From: Thalassospira sp.
GTDB lineage: Bacteria > Pseudomonadota > Alphaproteobacteria > Rhodospirillales > Thalassospiraceae
Direction: 5' to 3'
Assembly (NCBI RefSeq): GCF_030690045.1
Contig: NZ_JAUYHK010000022.1
Span: forward strand, 1-64,000
Length of the DNA stretch: 64,000 nt
Shown here: in pieces, positions 9,245 to 18,278 of the stretch
Layout of the letters: every line of letters begins with the position of its first letter
How positions within the stretch are numbered: the stretch's first letter is position 1
Notes under the pieces: model-generated
The model's input: only the letters and a program-made list of their open reading frames with translations
Told to the model about the DNA's origin: nothing
Databases searched by the model: none
Position numbers and translations under genes: made by a program

Positions 9245-10675
9245 ATGCACGATGATCTGATAAAAACCGATATCTGCGTCATCGGGGCCGGGTCGGGCGG
9301 CCTGTCGGTTGCCGCCGGGGCGGTTCAGATGGGGGCAAAAGTCGTCCTGATTGAAAAGGGCAAGATGGGCGGGGATTGCCTCAATACCGGCTGTGTCCCG
9401 TCCAAGGCCCTGCTGGCCGCCGCCCATGCCGCCGATACGGCCCACAAGGCATCGGCACTGGGCGTTGCCGCCGGGCCGGTTTCGGTCGATTTCGACGCCG
9501 TGATGCGCCATGTTCACGGTGTGATAGCCCAAATTGCCCCCCATGATTCGGTCGAACGGTTTGAAAAACTGGGCTGCACCGTGATCACCGCCGAGGCCCG
9601 CTTTACCGGAACCGCCGAAGTGATGGCAGGCGGAACGCGCATTGCGGCCAAACGGTTTGTCATTGCCACCGGATCACGGGCCGCGATTCCGCCGATTCCC
9701 GGCCTGGACGATGTGCCATTTTTCACCAATGAGACAATCTTTGAAAACCGCACCTGTCCCGACCATCTGATTGTGATTGGTGGCGGGCCGATCGGCCTTG
9801 AAATGGCGCAGGCCCACCGGCAATTGGGGGCAAAGGTCACCATCGTTGAAATGTTCACCATCCTGCCAAAGGATGACCCCGATCTGGTCGCCATCGCCCG
9901 AACCGCTATCGAGGAAAACGGCATCAGCCTGTATGAAAATGTCAAAACCCGCCGGGTTGAAAACCACAATGGCGCAATCCGGGTGGTGATTGACCGCGAT
10001 GGTGCCGAAATCACCCTTGAAGGCAGCCATTTGCTGATTGCCACCGGTCGGCGGCCCAATGTCGAAAATCTGGGGCTGGAAAATGCCGGTGTCACATTTT
10101 CCCCGCGGGGTATTGAGGTCGATGCCCGCTTACGCACCGATAACCACAAAATTTTTGCGATTGGCGATGTCACCGGTGGCCTGCAATTTACCCATATGGC
10201 CAGTTACGACGCCGGAATTGTCATTCGCAATGCCCTGTTCCGCCTGCCCGCAAAGGTCAATCACAGTGCGGTGCCGTGGGTGACCTATATCGACCCTGAA
10301 ATCGCCCAGGTCGGCCTGACCGAACAGGATGCCCGCAAAATGCACGGCGATGCGATCCGCGTTCTGCGTTGGGATTACGGCGACAATGACCGGGCGCGCG
10401 CCGAAAACCGCACCACGGGCTTTATCAAAGTCATCACATCCGCACGCGGGCGCATTCTGGGAGCCGGGATTGTCGGCCATCAGGCGGGCGAACTGATCGG
10501 GTTATGGTCACTGGCGATCAGCCAAAAGATGAAAATAGGCGCGATTGCCAGTTTTATCGCGCCCTATCCGACCTTGGGTGAAATTTCCAAACGTGCGGCG
10601 GGTTCCTTTTATACCGCCAGCCTGTTTGGCGAAAAAACCCGCAAAATCGTGCGATTTTTGCTGCGATTCGCCTGA
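9245..10675 (+). CDS. FAD-dependent disulfide reductase, mercuric-reductase-like
   Basis: 476-aa class I pyridine nucleotide-disulfide oxidoreductase. It has an N-terminal FAD site GAGSGGLSVAAG, the redox-active pair in CLNTGCVPSKALL, an NAD(P) site GGGPIGLEMAQAH, the second FAD motif IGDVTGG, and a C-terminal dimerisation domain. It lacks the MerA N-terminal heavy-metal domain and C-terminal Cys pair. The catalytic HPT motif of lipoamide dehydrogenase is replaced by YPT (APYPTLGE). It is therefore unlikely to be a true mercuric reductase or lipoamide dehydrogenase. Translationally linked to the preceding TVP38 gene. Confidence 0.88.
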   Translation: MHDDLIKTDICVIGAGSGGLSVAAGAVQMGAKVVLIEKGKMGGDCLNTGCVPSKALLAAAHAADTAHKASALGVAAGPVSVDFDAVMRHVHGVIAQIAPHDSVERFEKLGCTVITAEARFTGTAEVMAGGTRIAAKRFVIATGSRAAIPPIPGLDDVPFFTNETIFENRTCPDHLIVIGGGPIGLEMAQAHRQLGAKVTIVEMFTILPKDDPDLVAIARTAIEENGISLYENVKTRRVENHNGAIRVVIDRDGAEITLEGSHLLIATGRRPNVENLGLENAGVTFSPRGIEVDARLRTDNHKIFAIGDVTGGLQFTHMASYDAGIVIRNALFRLPAKVNHSAVPWVTYIDPEIAQVGLTEQDARKMHGDAIRVLRWDYGDNDRARAENRTTGFIKVITSARGRILGAGIVGHQAGELIGLWSLAISQKMKIGAIASFIAPYPTLGEISKRAAGSFYTASLFGEKTRKIVRFLLRFA

Positions 10676-10752
10676 AATGCCCCGAACCGGCATGACCCGT
10701 CAGCCTCTTGAAATAAAGTGCAATTTCAACCCTTGCACGGTAATCTGAGGCA

Positions 10753-12234
10753 ATGGAACGCCCGCATCTCAGATTGCCCCCATGGGCCAAATCACTATCG
10801 GCCCGGCTTCTGGTGCTGACGGTCGGTTTTGTCATGCTGGCCGAAATCTTTGTCTTTGCCCCCTCTGTCGCCCGATTTCGCGTGGACTGGCTGAAAGCCC
10901 ATCTGGATTCGGGGTATCTGGCGGCACTGGCCCTTGAAGCCACCCCCGATCAGATGATTTCCGACGATCTGACCAAGGAATTGCTGTCGAATGCCGGGGT
11001 ACATGCCGTGGTATTGCGCGGTGATGGCCGCAAATTGCTGTTGCAACTCGATGATATGCCCACCCGCATCGACCGCGACATTGACCTGACGGTCTTTTCA
11101 ATCCCGGTCGCCCTGCATGATGCCTTCGATTCCCTGATCCAGACCGACAATCGCATGTTACGGGTTGTCGGTATGCCGTCGATGGCCCCGAATTTTGAAA
11201 TCGAAATTCTGATCCGCGAAGCTCCGATGGTCCGCGCCATGCGGGATTTTGGCTGGCGGGTGATGGGATTGTCGCTGGTGATTTCGTTTTTCACCGCCGG
11301 GCTGGTGTATTTCGCGCTGAATTATCTTTTGGTGCGGCCGATGCGGCAATTCACCCGCGACATGATCCGATTTCGCAGCAATCCGCAGGATCCCGGCAAT
11401 GTCATCATCCCCGATGACCGCGACGATGAAATCGGCGTCGCCCGCCACGAACTGGCCCAGATGCAACACGATATTCAGGCGATGCTCAATCAGCGCCGCC
11501 GTCTGGCCGCCCTTGGCAGTGCCGCGGCCAAGGTCAGCCACGATTTGCGCAATGCGCTGGCAACTTCGATGCTGATGACCGAAAAACTCGCCAACAGTGC
11601 CGATGAAGAAGTCCGCGCTGTCGTGCCGCGCCTGTTATCATCAATGGAACGCGCGATTTATATCAGCGAGCAAACCCTGTCCTATGCCCGCGAAGCCCCG
11701 CCCAGCCTTGATATTTCGCGATTCACCCTGCGCGAATTGTTTGAGGAATGCCGCGAACAGATCCTTGATGTCGTTCATGCCAACCGCATCGTAACAACCG
11801 ATCACGAACAAGACCCCTGCACCGCCCATATTGATCTCGACATTGCCGATAATCTGGTGATCGAGGCCGATTACGATCAGTTGTTCCGGGTTTTTGGCAA
11901 TCTGGTGCGCAACGCCCTTGAAGCCGGGGCCAAAACCATCCGCATTGCGGCCCGCCCGGTTGAAGCCTCCCCTGAAACCGCATCTGGCCCCTCATCGGCG
12001 ATGATCGACATCACCATCGCCGATGATGGCCCCGGCCTGCCGGAAAAGGCGATCAAGAACCTGTTTGTGCCCTTTGCCGGAAGCGCACGCAAAGGCGGCA
12101 CCGGGCTTGGCCTTGCCATTGCGCGGGAGCTGATCAACGCGCATGGTGGCAATTTGCGCCTGAAATCATCCGGCCCCGATGGGACCGCCTTTGCCATCCG
12201 GTTGCCCGTAATAACGTCACCGGGAAATCAATAG
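10753..12234 (+). CDS. membrane sensor histidine kinase
   Basis: 493-aa two-transmembrane sensor kinase: a TM near residues 15-35, a periplasmic region of about 140 residues, a second TM near 170-190, and a HAMP-like linker. The phosphoacceptor helix contains SHDLRN. The ATPase domain has an N-box (NLVRNALEAG), G1 (DDGPGLPE) and G2 (GGTGLGLAIAREL). No response regulator gene is adjacent, so it is an orphan here with unknown partner and signal. The ATG at 10753 has only a weak GAGG-like site about 10 bp upstream. Confidence 0.9.
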   Translation: MERPHLRLPPWAKSLSARLLVLTVGFVMLAEIFVFAPSVARFRVDWLKAHLDSGYLAALALEATPDQMISDDLTKELLSNAGVHAVVLRGDGRKLLLQLDDMPTRIDRDIDLTVFSIPVALHDAFDSLIQTDNRMLRVVGMPSMAPNFEIEILIREAPMVRAMRDFGWRVMGLSLVISFFTAGLVYFALNYLLVRPMRQFTRDMIRFRSNPQDPGNVIIPDDRDDEIGVARHELAQMQHDIQAMLNQRRRLAALGSAAAKVSHDLRNALATSMLMTEKLANSADEEVRAVVPRLLSSMERAIYISEQTLSYAREAPPSLDISRFTLRELFEECREQILDVVHANRIVTTDHEQDPCTAHIDLDIADNLVIEADYDQLFRVFGNLVRNALEAGAKTIRIAARPVEASPETASGPSSAMIDITIADDGPGLPEKAIKNLFVPFAGSARKGGTGLGLAIARELINAHGGNLRLKSSGPDGTAFAIRLPVITSPGNQ

Positions 12235-12389
12235 ATTAAATCTATCGAAAAATACTTCATTATCGATTTCACCAAGATTAAGTATTCTGCCACAGTGTCC
12301 TCAAGCGATACCGGGCAGCAATCCCGATCCCCCGATCCGCTCCTGACCCCTGCGGTCCGGTATCGCCAAATTCCCGATCCCTGACCCGA

Positions 12390-13001
12390 TCACCGGCCCG
12401 GTCGTTTGAAGTTCTGGCGGGCGTGGTCAATTTCGGTCCGGATCACACAATCCCCGACGTGATCATTGATCAGGCCCATCGCCTGCATAAAGGCATAAAC
12501 CGTCGTCGGCCCGACAAATTTCCAGCCCCGCTTTTTCAATTCCTTTGACAGGGTGATCGATTCCGCCGAAACCGATGCGCTTTGCGGTGGGACAGGATTT
12601 TTTGCATCCGGTTCATAGCGCCAGATAAAAGCCGCCAGCGATCCTTCGCGTTTAACCATTTCCTGCGCCCGTTGCGCATTATTGATCACCGCCTCGATCT
12701 TGCCACGATGCCGCACAATACCGGCATCGTTCATCAAACGATCCACATCACGTTCGGTAAACTCGGCAATCCGGTCAAAATCGAAATCATGGAATGCGGC
12801 GCGGAAATTCTCGCGCTTGGCAAGTATGGTGCGCCAGCTCAACCCCGACTGAAATCCTTCCAGACACAATTTTTCAAACAGGCGATGATCATCCCCGACC
12901 GGAAACCCCCATTCGGTATCATGATAATGGAAAAATTCCGGTGCCGACCCGCACCAGCGACAACGTGGTTGCCCATCCGGCCCCTCTATCGTCGCGGTCA
13001 T
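12390..13001 (-). CDS. tag: DNA-3-methyladenine glycosylase I
   Basis: Removes 3-methyladenine from alkylated DNA (base excision repair). The 203-aa protein begins with the family signature RCRWCG...YHDTEWGFP, giving the first Cys and His zinc ligands, continues with LCLEGFQSGLSWRTIL, and ends with the HxxxC pair region NDHVGDCV. The ATG overlaps the stop of the upstream yciI-like gene by ATGA, so the two are translationally coupled, downstream of a TetR regulator. This suggests stress-responsive expression. Confidence 0.93.
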   Translation of the reverse strand: MTATIEGPDGQPRCRWCGSAPEFFHYHDTEWGFPVGDDHRLFEKLCLEGFQSGLSWRTILAKRENFRAAFHDFDFDRIAEFTERDVDRLMNDAGIVRHRGKIEAVINNAQRAQEMVKREGSLAAFIWRYEPDAKNPVPPQSASVSAESITLSKELKKRGWKFVGPTTVYAFMQAMGLINDHVGDCVIRTEIDHARQNFKRPGR

Positions 13002-13294
13002 TGGCCACCATCCAGCAGAAAATCCAGCCGCGCATCGGTTCTGGCCGGGGTGATTTCGATAATGTCTGCCATAACAATTTTTTCTGCGACAAAGGGATCT
13101 TCATTCACCCTGTTTCGCAGGTCAGATAGGGCCGTATTATGGGCAATAATCGCCCCGCCCGTCCGGGGCTGAAGACTACCTGACAGAACGAAAACACCAT
13201 CGTCAAAACCACGTTTAAGCCATGCGTTGTGGCCGTCCATAAACTGGCCCGCCTGATCCCGGTTGTCGGAAAATTCAAGTAAAACAACAAACAT
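12998..13294 (-). CDS. YciI family protein
   Basis: 98-aa protein of the YciI (dimeric alpha-beta barrel) family, starting MFVVLLEFSDNRDQAGQFMDGH. It contains GVFVLSGSLQPRTGG and ends in a VEITPAR-like segment (MADIIEITPART), as in the family. Members have a conserved His-Asp that may be catalytic; no general function is established. Located between the TetR gene (21 bp upstream) and tag (4-bp overlap) in one minus-strand operon. Confidence 0.88.
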   Translation of the reverse strand: MFVVLLEFSDNRDQAGQFMDGHNAWLKRGFDDGVFVLSGSLQPRTGGAIIAHNTALSDLRNRVNEDPFVAEKIVMADIIEITPARTDARLDFLLDGGQ

Positions 13295-13315
13295 CTGACT
13301 GTCTCCTGATCCAGA

Positions 13316-13900
13316 TCACGCAGAAGGCACGGCATTTTGTATGCAGGACTGCAACCAGCCCTGCATGTCTGCAACTTCCTGCGCGATGAATTTTTCGTCG
13401 TGAAAGGCACTTGCCAGCGTCGCCACTCCCTGACTGCGCGCCAGAAGATGCATCGCCAGCCCATCCGCATCATCTGTGCAACCCAGCAAGCTGAACTGCC
13501 TGCACAACCACGCCCGAAACAGCGAGAACAATTTGTTGGCATCGCCCAGTGCAGCATGTTCCAGCTTGGCAAGTTCTGAACACAGCGTGCCAACCGGACA
13601 GCCATAGCGTTTGATTTTGTCCTGATTGACGATCAGGATTCCGATAAAACTGCAAATACGGGCGGCGGGGTCATTCCCGTTGCTTTCCCATTGATCCAGC
13701 ATCTTGCGGGTATTGGTCAGGCGGGCATCAATCACGGCATCCAGAATGTCATCCTTGGATTTGAAATGATGATAAAAATTTCCCCGCGAAATCCCGACGG
13801 CATCGGCAATATCGGAGAACGACGTATGCTCGAACCCCTGCCGGTAAAACAACTGATCGGCAGCCGCAATAATCCGGTCGCGCGTTGTCATGTCCTTCAT
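13316..13900 (-). CDS. TetR family transcriptional regulator
   Basis: 194-aa repressor. The N-terminal HTH (FSDIADAVGISRGNFYHHFKSKDDIL) is canonical TetR. The C-terminal domain carries the GCPVGTLCSEL motif seen in a TetR subgroup, with two cysteines that could sense electrophiles (inference). AGGTG about 7 bp before the ATG at 13900 supports this start. Two 20-bp inverted repeats just upstream look like its own operators, implying autorepression of the tetR-yciI-tag operon. Confidence 0.9.
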   Translation of the reverse strand: MKDMTTRDRIIAAADQLFYRQGFEHTSFSDIADAVGISRGNFYHHFKSKDDILDAVIDARLTNTRKMLDQWESNGNDPAARICSFIGILIVNQDKIKRYGCPVGTLCSELAKLEHAALGDANKLFSLFRAWLCRQFSLLGCTDDADGLAMHLLARSQGVATLASAFHDEKFIAQEVADMQGWLQSCIQNAVPSA

Positions 13901-13931
13901 GGAAAACACCTGTCCACCAAAATCACGCCAG

Positions 13932-13951
13932 ATTAGGACAACCATCCTAAT
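13932..13951. promoter_or_regulatory. TetR operator 1
   Basis: Perfect inverted repeat: ATTAGGA, six bases, TCCTAAT. It lies 31 bp upstream of the TetR start and matches a second site 29 bp away. Confidence 0.7.
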
Positions 13952-13960
13952 AAAGCTGAA

Positions 13961-13980
13961 ATTAGGACGGTCGCCCTATT
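13961..13980. promoter_or_regulatory. TetR operator 2
   Basis: A second copy of the same 20-bp element (ATTAGGAC, four bases, GCCCTATT), with mismatches in the right arm. The identical left arm and regular spacing suggest cooperative binding by two dimers over the promoter. Confidence 0.6.
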
Positions 13981-14043
13981 CTGTCAAGCGTCAGACAGAT
14001 GCGAAGTACCAAACCCGGGATTCCGGAAAATGGGTGGATAGGG

Positions 14044-15492
14044 TTAATCGCGCCAAAAAGCCGGGAAAAACAGCACCAGAACGGTGAAAACTTCCAACCG
14101 CCCGATCAACATGCCAATCGACATCAGCCATTTCGCCCCGTCCGGCAGGGTGGCAAAGTTGCCCGACGGACCAACAATCGGGCCCAAACCCGGGCCAACA
14201 TTGGCAATCGCCGTCCCGGCACTGGAAACCGCAGTGATAAAATCAAGCCCCATCGCGCCAAGGCTTGCCGCCAGCACGACAAAGCAAAATACAAACAAAA
14301 AGAAGAAACTCAGAACCGATTCCGTCACATCTTCGGACAAGGGTTTGCGGTTGTAATAAGCAATGAAAACGCCATGCGGACGCAACATATGATTAAGCTG
14401 CACCTTGGCGATTTCATACAGAACCTGAAGACGGAAAATCTTGACCCCGCAGGTGGTCGATCCGGCACAGCCGCCAATAAACATCACAAAGAAAAACACC
14501 GTCACCGCAAACGGCCCCCACAGGCCGTAATCGGTTGTGGCATAACCGGTGCCGGTCATCACCGAAATGATGTTAAATGCCGAATAACGAAGGGCAGTCA
14601 GGAACGCGACATCGTTGGTGCTGGAATGCCAGAACGCCACGGTCAGAATAACCGTCAGGGCAATGGCCACAAAAGTCCGAACCTGCCCATCCTGAAACAG
14701 CGAAAACGGCCGACCACGCAATGTTTGCAAATACAGGATAAAAGGCAAGGCTCCTGCGGCCATACCCAGTGTGATAATCACGTCAATTGCCGCATTGTCA
14801 AAATGCCCGACCGAGGCATCCCTGGTCGAAAATCCGCCGGTCGCCACCGTCGTCATCGCATGGGCAATGGCGTCAAAGCCGGGCATTCCCGCCCACCACA
14901 ACAAAATGGCGCATAACACTGTAAAGCCAAGATACAACATGGCAATACCCACCGCGATCTGGGTCGCACGCGGAAAGGCCTTGTCTGACTTGTCTGAGTT
15001 TTCCATGCGGAACAATTGCATCCCGCCAACGCGCAACATCGGCATCACCGCAATCGCCATCACAATGATCCCGATCCCGCCCAGCCATTGCAAAAGCGCC
15101 CGCCACAGCAAAATCCCCGGTGCCGCCCCGTCCAGCCCGACAATCACCGTCGATCCGGTGGTCGAAATGCCAGACATCGCCTCGAAAAACGCATCGGTAT
15201 AGCTCATATCCAGATCGGAAAAGGCAAAAGGCAAGGCGGAAACCGCCGTCAGAACCAGCCAGCTTGCCGTCGTCAGGATAAAAGCCTGTCGCGATGTGAA
15301 TTTCAAATGATCGGTACGGTTCATCATGATCAGGGCACCGCCAATAAACAGCGATACCGCCGATGCCGCCGAAAAAACCAGCCAGTCCGGATGACCGTAA
15401 TACAAATCGACCAGCGCCGGGATGACCATGCCAATCGCCAGCGTACTCAGCAAAATGCCGATGATGAAAAGAATCGGTCGAAAATCAAGCAA
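14044..15492 (-). CDS. trkH: TrkH family potassium uptake protein (copy 1)
   Basis: 482-aa inner-membrane K+ translocating subunit with four loop-helix repeats bearing selectivity-filter-like segments: SGISTTGST, TTVATGGFST, MTGTGYATTD and SAGTAIANVGPG. It also has the TrkH core WLGGIGIIVMAIAVMP and MFIGGCAGSTTCGVKI. It starts at TTG with GAGG 7 bp upstream; no ATG is available in frame nearby. TrkA, the NAD-binding regulatory partner, is not in the window. A second, clearly related trkH lies about 9 kb away. Confidence 0.92.
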   Translation of the reverse strand: MLDFRPILFIIGILLSTLAIGMVIPALVDLYYGHPDWLVFSAASAVSLFIGGALIMMNRTDHLKFTSRQAFILTTASWLVLTAVSALPFAFSDLDMSYTDAFFEAMSGISTTGSTVIVGLDGAAPGILLWRALLQWLGGIGIIVMAIAVMPMLRVGGMQLFRMENSDKSDKAFPRATQIAVGIAMLYLGFTVLCAILLWWAGMPGFDAIAHAMTTVATGGFSTRDASVGHFDNAAIDVIITLGMAAGALPFILYLQTLRGRPFSLFQDGQVRTFVAIALTVILTVAFWHSSTNDVAFLTALRYSAFNIISVMTGTGYATTDYGLWGPFAVTVFFFVMFIGGCAGSTTCGVKIFRLQVLYEIAKVQLNHMLRPHGVFIAYYNRKPLSEDVTESVLSFFFLFVFCFVVLAASLGAMGLDFITAVSSAGTAIANVGPGLGPIVGPSGNFATLPDGAKWLMSIGMLIGRLEVFTVLVLFFPAFWRD

Positions 15493-15762
15493 GGAAAAGC
15501 CTCATCTCACAGCGACGGTATGCGCCATTTCGCAATCCCGGCATGTGATTCCCCCATTTTGCCATTGTTCCTGCCATTCACCGGCAGGGTACCCTTCGGG
15601 GGACTCCCCGATTTCAGGAAGGCGGATTCTTGGTCAAAGCCCGTAAAATGTCCAGTTCTTTCACATCAACCCACAAATCGTCATTCGATGGTTGGCAGGA
15701 TTGTGCATTGCGGGCTATACCCCATCAACACATATCACCGCCATCAGAAAGTCCGTTCCGTG

Positions 15763-16629
15763 ATGCCCGAATTTGCCAAAACCTATATTCTGACCATTAC
15801 CTGCCCCGATACATTCGGGATCGTTGCCGGTGTGACCAGCTTTCTGGCAGCCGAAGGCGCCTTTGTCACCAAGCTCGAACAGTTTGGCGATCCGGAATCA
15901 AAACGGTTTTTCATGCGGGTCAAATTTGAAACCGGGCAAACCTTGCGGACCGAGGCCGAATTTACCGACAAATTCACCCCGATTGCCGGGAAATTTGCCA
16001 TGCAGTGGCAATTGCACGATTTCCATCGCAAACCCAAGGTCTTACTGACGGTGTCCAAATTCGGCCATTGCCTGAATGATTTGCTGCACCGGGTCGCCTC
16101 GAACAATCTGCGCATCGAAATCCCCGCCGTGGTATCCAATCACGAAGACATGCGCGGCATCGTCGAATGGTATGGCATTCCCTATTACTATCTGCCCGTT
16201 ACCAAAGACGACAAAACCGCACAGGAAACCCGGCTTCTGGACCTGATTGGCGAATATCAGGCCGATCTGGTCGGGCTGGCGCGCTATATGCAGGTACTGT
16301 CAACCGATCTGTGCCGCGAACTCGAAGGCCGCTGCATCAATATCCACCATTCCTTCCTGCCCAGTTTCAAGGGGGCCAAACCCTATCATCAGGCCCATAA
16401 ACGCGGGGTCAAGCTGATCGGGGCGACGGCGCATTATGTCACCGCCGAACTGGACGAAGGCCCGATCATTCATCAGGCGGTGGAACGGGTGGATCACACC
16501 ATGACCGCCGAAGACATGGTGGAAATCGGCCGCGATATTGAATCGGTGGTGTTTTCCCGCGCCATCCAGATGCATTGCGAACACCGTGTTTTTCGCAATG
16601 CCCACAAGACGGTTGTCTTCCGGCGCTAA
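15763..16629 (+). CDS. purU: formyltetrahydrofolate deformylase
   Basis: Hydrolyses 10-formyl-THF to formate and THF, balancing one-carbon units and supplying formate for PurT. The 288-aa protein has an N-terminal ACT domain (ILTITCPDTFGIVAGVTSFL) and a C-terminal formyltransferase domain with NIHHSFLPSFKGAKPYHQA and the catalytic-Asp segment TAELDEGPIIHQ. The ATG at 15763 follows a GTG at 15760; either could start translation. Length agrees with the family (about 280-290 aa). Confidence 0.95.
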   Translation: MPEFAKTYILTITCPDTFGIVAGVTSFLAAEGAFVTKLEQFGDPESKRFFMRVKFETGQTLRTEAEFTDKFTPIAGKFAMQWQLHDFHRKPKVLLTVSKFGHCLNDLLHRVASNNLRIEIPAVVSNHEDMRGIVEWYGIPYYYLPVTKDDKTAQETRLLDLIGEYQADLVGLARYMQVLSTDLCRELEGRCINIHHSFLPSFKGAKPYHQAHKRGVKLIGATAHYVTAELDEGPIIHQAVERVDHTMTAEDMVEIGRDIESVVFSRAIQMHCEHRVFRNAHKTVVFRR

Positions 16630-16661
16630 AACATCCGGTATGTTCCCGGCACGATGTCAGA

Positions 16662-16710
16662 AAGAGTCAGGTTTGCCTGCCAATCGTCTTATGGTGCAAA
16701 CCTGACTTTT
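16662..16710. terminator. hairpin, likely terminator after purU
   Basis: A 12-bp perfect stem (AGTCAGGTTTGC and its complement) with an 18-nt loop, ending in CTTTT, lies between purU and the diguanylate cyclase gene. Confidence 0.65.
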
Positions 16711-16735
16711 CCCATATATTGACGCCATTATCCAA

Positions 16736-18199
16736 ATGGCCGCCATAAAACGGAAATTGCCTGTGCCCGGAAAAAAACTGCATTTTGTTGTCGGTCTGTG
16801 TGTGTTGCTGGCCCTTGGATTTCTGACCACCAGTCTGGTCAGTTTTTTTGTGGCGCGTAATTCCCTTCAGGAACAGATCGCCGAAAGCACCCTGCCGCTG
16901 ACCAGCGATAATATCTATTCTGAAATTCAGCGCGACCTGTTGCGGCCGATCTTTATTTCGTCCCTGATGGCGCATGATACCTTCATGCGTGACTGGACGC
17001 TGGCAGGCGAGGAAAACAGTGACCAGATCACCCGGTATCTGAGTGAAATCCAAAGCCGCTACGAAACCATCACCGCGTTTTTTGTGTCCGAGGCCACCCG
17101 GCGCTATTACCACACCAGCGGGGTTCTGAAACAGGTTTCCGAGGATGACCCGGCCGATAGCTGGTATTTCCGGGCGCGGGACATCAAAGAACCTTTTGAA
17201 ATCAATGTCGATCAGGATACCGCTGACCGGTCGCGCCTGACGATTTTTGTCAATTATCAGGTGCGTGATTATCAAAACCAGGTGATTGGCGTGGCCGGTG
17301 TCGGTCTGTCGGTCAATTCGGTCACCGCCCTGATCGAAACCTATCAACAACGTTATGGTCGCGACATTTATTTTGTCGACCGGCAAGGCAATATTACCCT
17401 GCATGGCAGCGGCTTTGGCAGCGAAAAAACCCTGCACGACCGACCCGGCTTGCGCCCGCTGGCAATGCAAATTCTGACGTCGCCGGGCACCTCCCTGACC
17501 TATCAGGATGGTGGCGAGACGATTTTCGTCAACAGCCGCCTGGTGTCGGAATTTGGCTGGTTGCTTCTGGTCGAACAGCATCAGCATATTGGCGATCAGA
17601 AAATTGAAAATACCCTGTTATTCAATATGGTCATTTCGCTGGGCATCACGATTCTGGTCGGGTTGATTGCCTATTTCACGGTGCGCAATTATCAAAAACG
17701 CCTTGAAGACATGGCCTCCCTCGACAAACTGACCGGGGCCTGCAACCGGCAGGTTTTCGATATCGTCTTTGACAATGTCGTCAAAGCCTGCCAGCGCCGC
17801 AAGGAAGGCGTTGCGATGGTCTGTCTCGATATCGATGAATTCCGGGACGTCAACGATACCTATGGTCATCCCGGCGGCGACATTGCGCTGCGTGAAACCG
17901 CCAATATTATCCGCAACCTGATGCGACCGGTCGATACGCTGTGCCGGTGGGGTGGCGATGAATTCATCCTGTTAATGCCCGCCACCTCCCTTGCCGAAGC
18001 AACCGCAAAAACCCGCGAAATCGCCGATACCATCCGTGAAAATGCCGTGCGCTATGGCCGCGACAATATCCGCATCACCATCAGCGCCGGGGTCAGCGAA
18101 CACCGCGAAGGTGAAAGCCTGTCCACCCTGGTCTCGCGTGTCGATAACGCCCTTTACAGTGCCAAAAAATCCGGCCGCGATCATATCGAACAGGCCTGA
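16736..18199 (+). CDS. membrane-bound diguanylate cyclase with Cache-like sensor
   Basis: Makes c-di-GMP from two GTP. The 487-aa protein has a TM near residues 15-38, a periplasmic sensor of about 260 residues resembling double Cache domains (DSWYFRARD, VIGVAGVGLSV), a TM near 300-320, and a GGDEF domain. The active site RWGGDEFIL near residue 405 is intact. The inhibitory I-site RPVD sits five residues before it, so product feedback is expected. The ligand is unknown. Confidence 0.93.
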   Translation: MAAIKRKLPVPGKKLHFVVGLCVLLALGFLTTSLVSFFVARNSLQEQIAESTLPLTSDNIYSEIQRDLLRPIFISSLMAHDTFMRDWTLAGEENSDQITRYLSEIQSRYETITAFFVSEATRRYYHTSGVLKQVSEDDPADSWYFRARDIKEPFEINVDQDTADRSRLTIFVNYQVRDYQNQVIGVAGVGLSVNSVTALIETYQQRYGRDIYFVDRQGNITLHGSGFGSEKTLHDRPGLRPLAMQILTSPGTSLTYQDGGETIFVNSRLVSEFGWLLLVEQHQHIGDQKIENTLLFNMVISLGITILVGLIAYFTVRNYQKRLEDMASLDKLTGACNRQVFDIVFDNVVKACQRRKEGVAMVCLDIDEFRDVNDTYGHPGGDIALRETANIIRNLMRPVDTLCRWGGDEFILLMPATSLAEATAKTREIADTIRENAVRYGRDNIRITISAGVSEHREGESLSTLVSRVDNALYSAKKSGRDHIEQA

Positions 18200-18218
18200 T
18201 CGGCCCCCATATGACAAC

Positions 18219-18247
18219 AAAAAACGGCCCCGCAAAGGGCCGTTTTT
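18219..18247. terminator. bidirectional intrinsic terminator
   Basis: AAAAACGGCCC-CGCAAA-GGGCCGTTTTT lies between the convergent cyclase and asd genes; U-runs form on both strands. Confidence 0.85.
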
Positions 18248-18278
18248 CAGGGTCTGTTTTCAATCACGGCAATGCCGG

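Noticed and set aside
9245..10675. mercuric reductase (merA) or lipoamide dehydrogenase
   Set aside because: No heavy-metal domain, no C-terminal Cys pair, no mer genes nearby and no catalytic HPT motif; only the family-level call is justified.
15016..15762. long plus-strand extension upstream of purU
   Set aside because: It runs through the opposite strand of trkH copy 1. The purU family N-terminus begins at 15763, so the extension is not coding.
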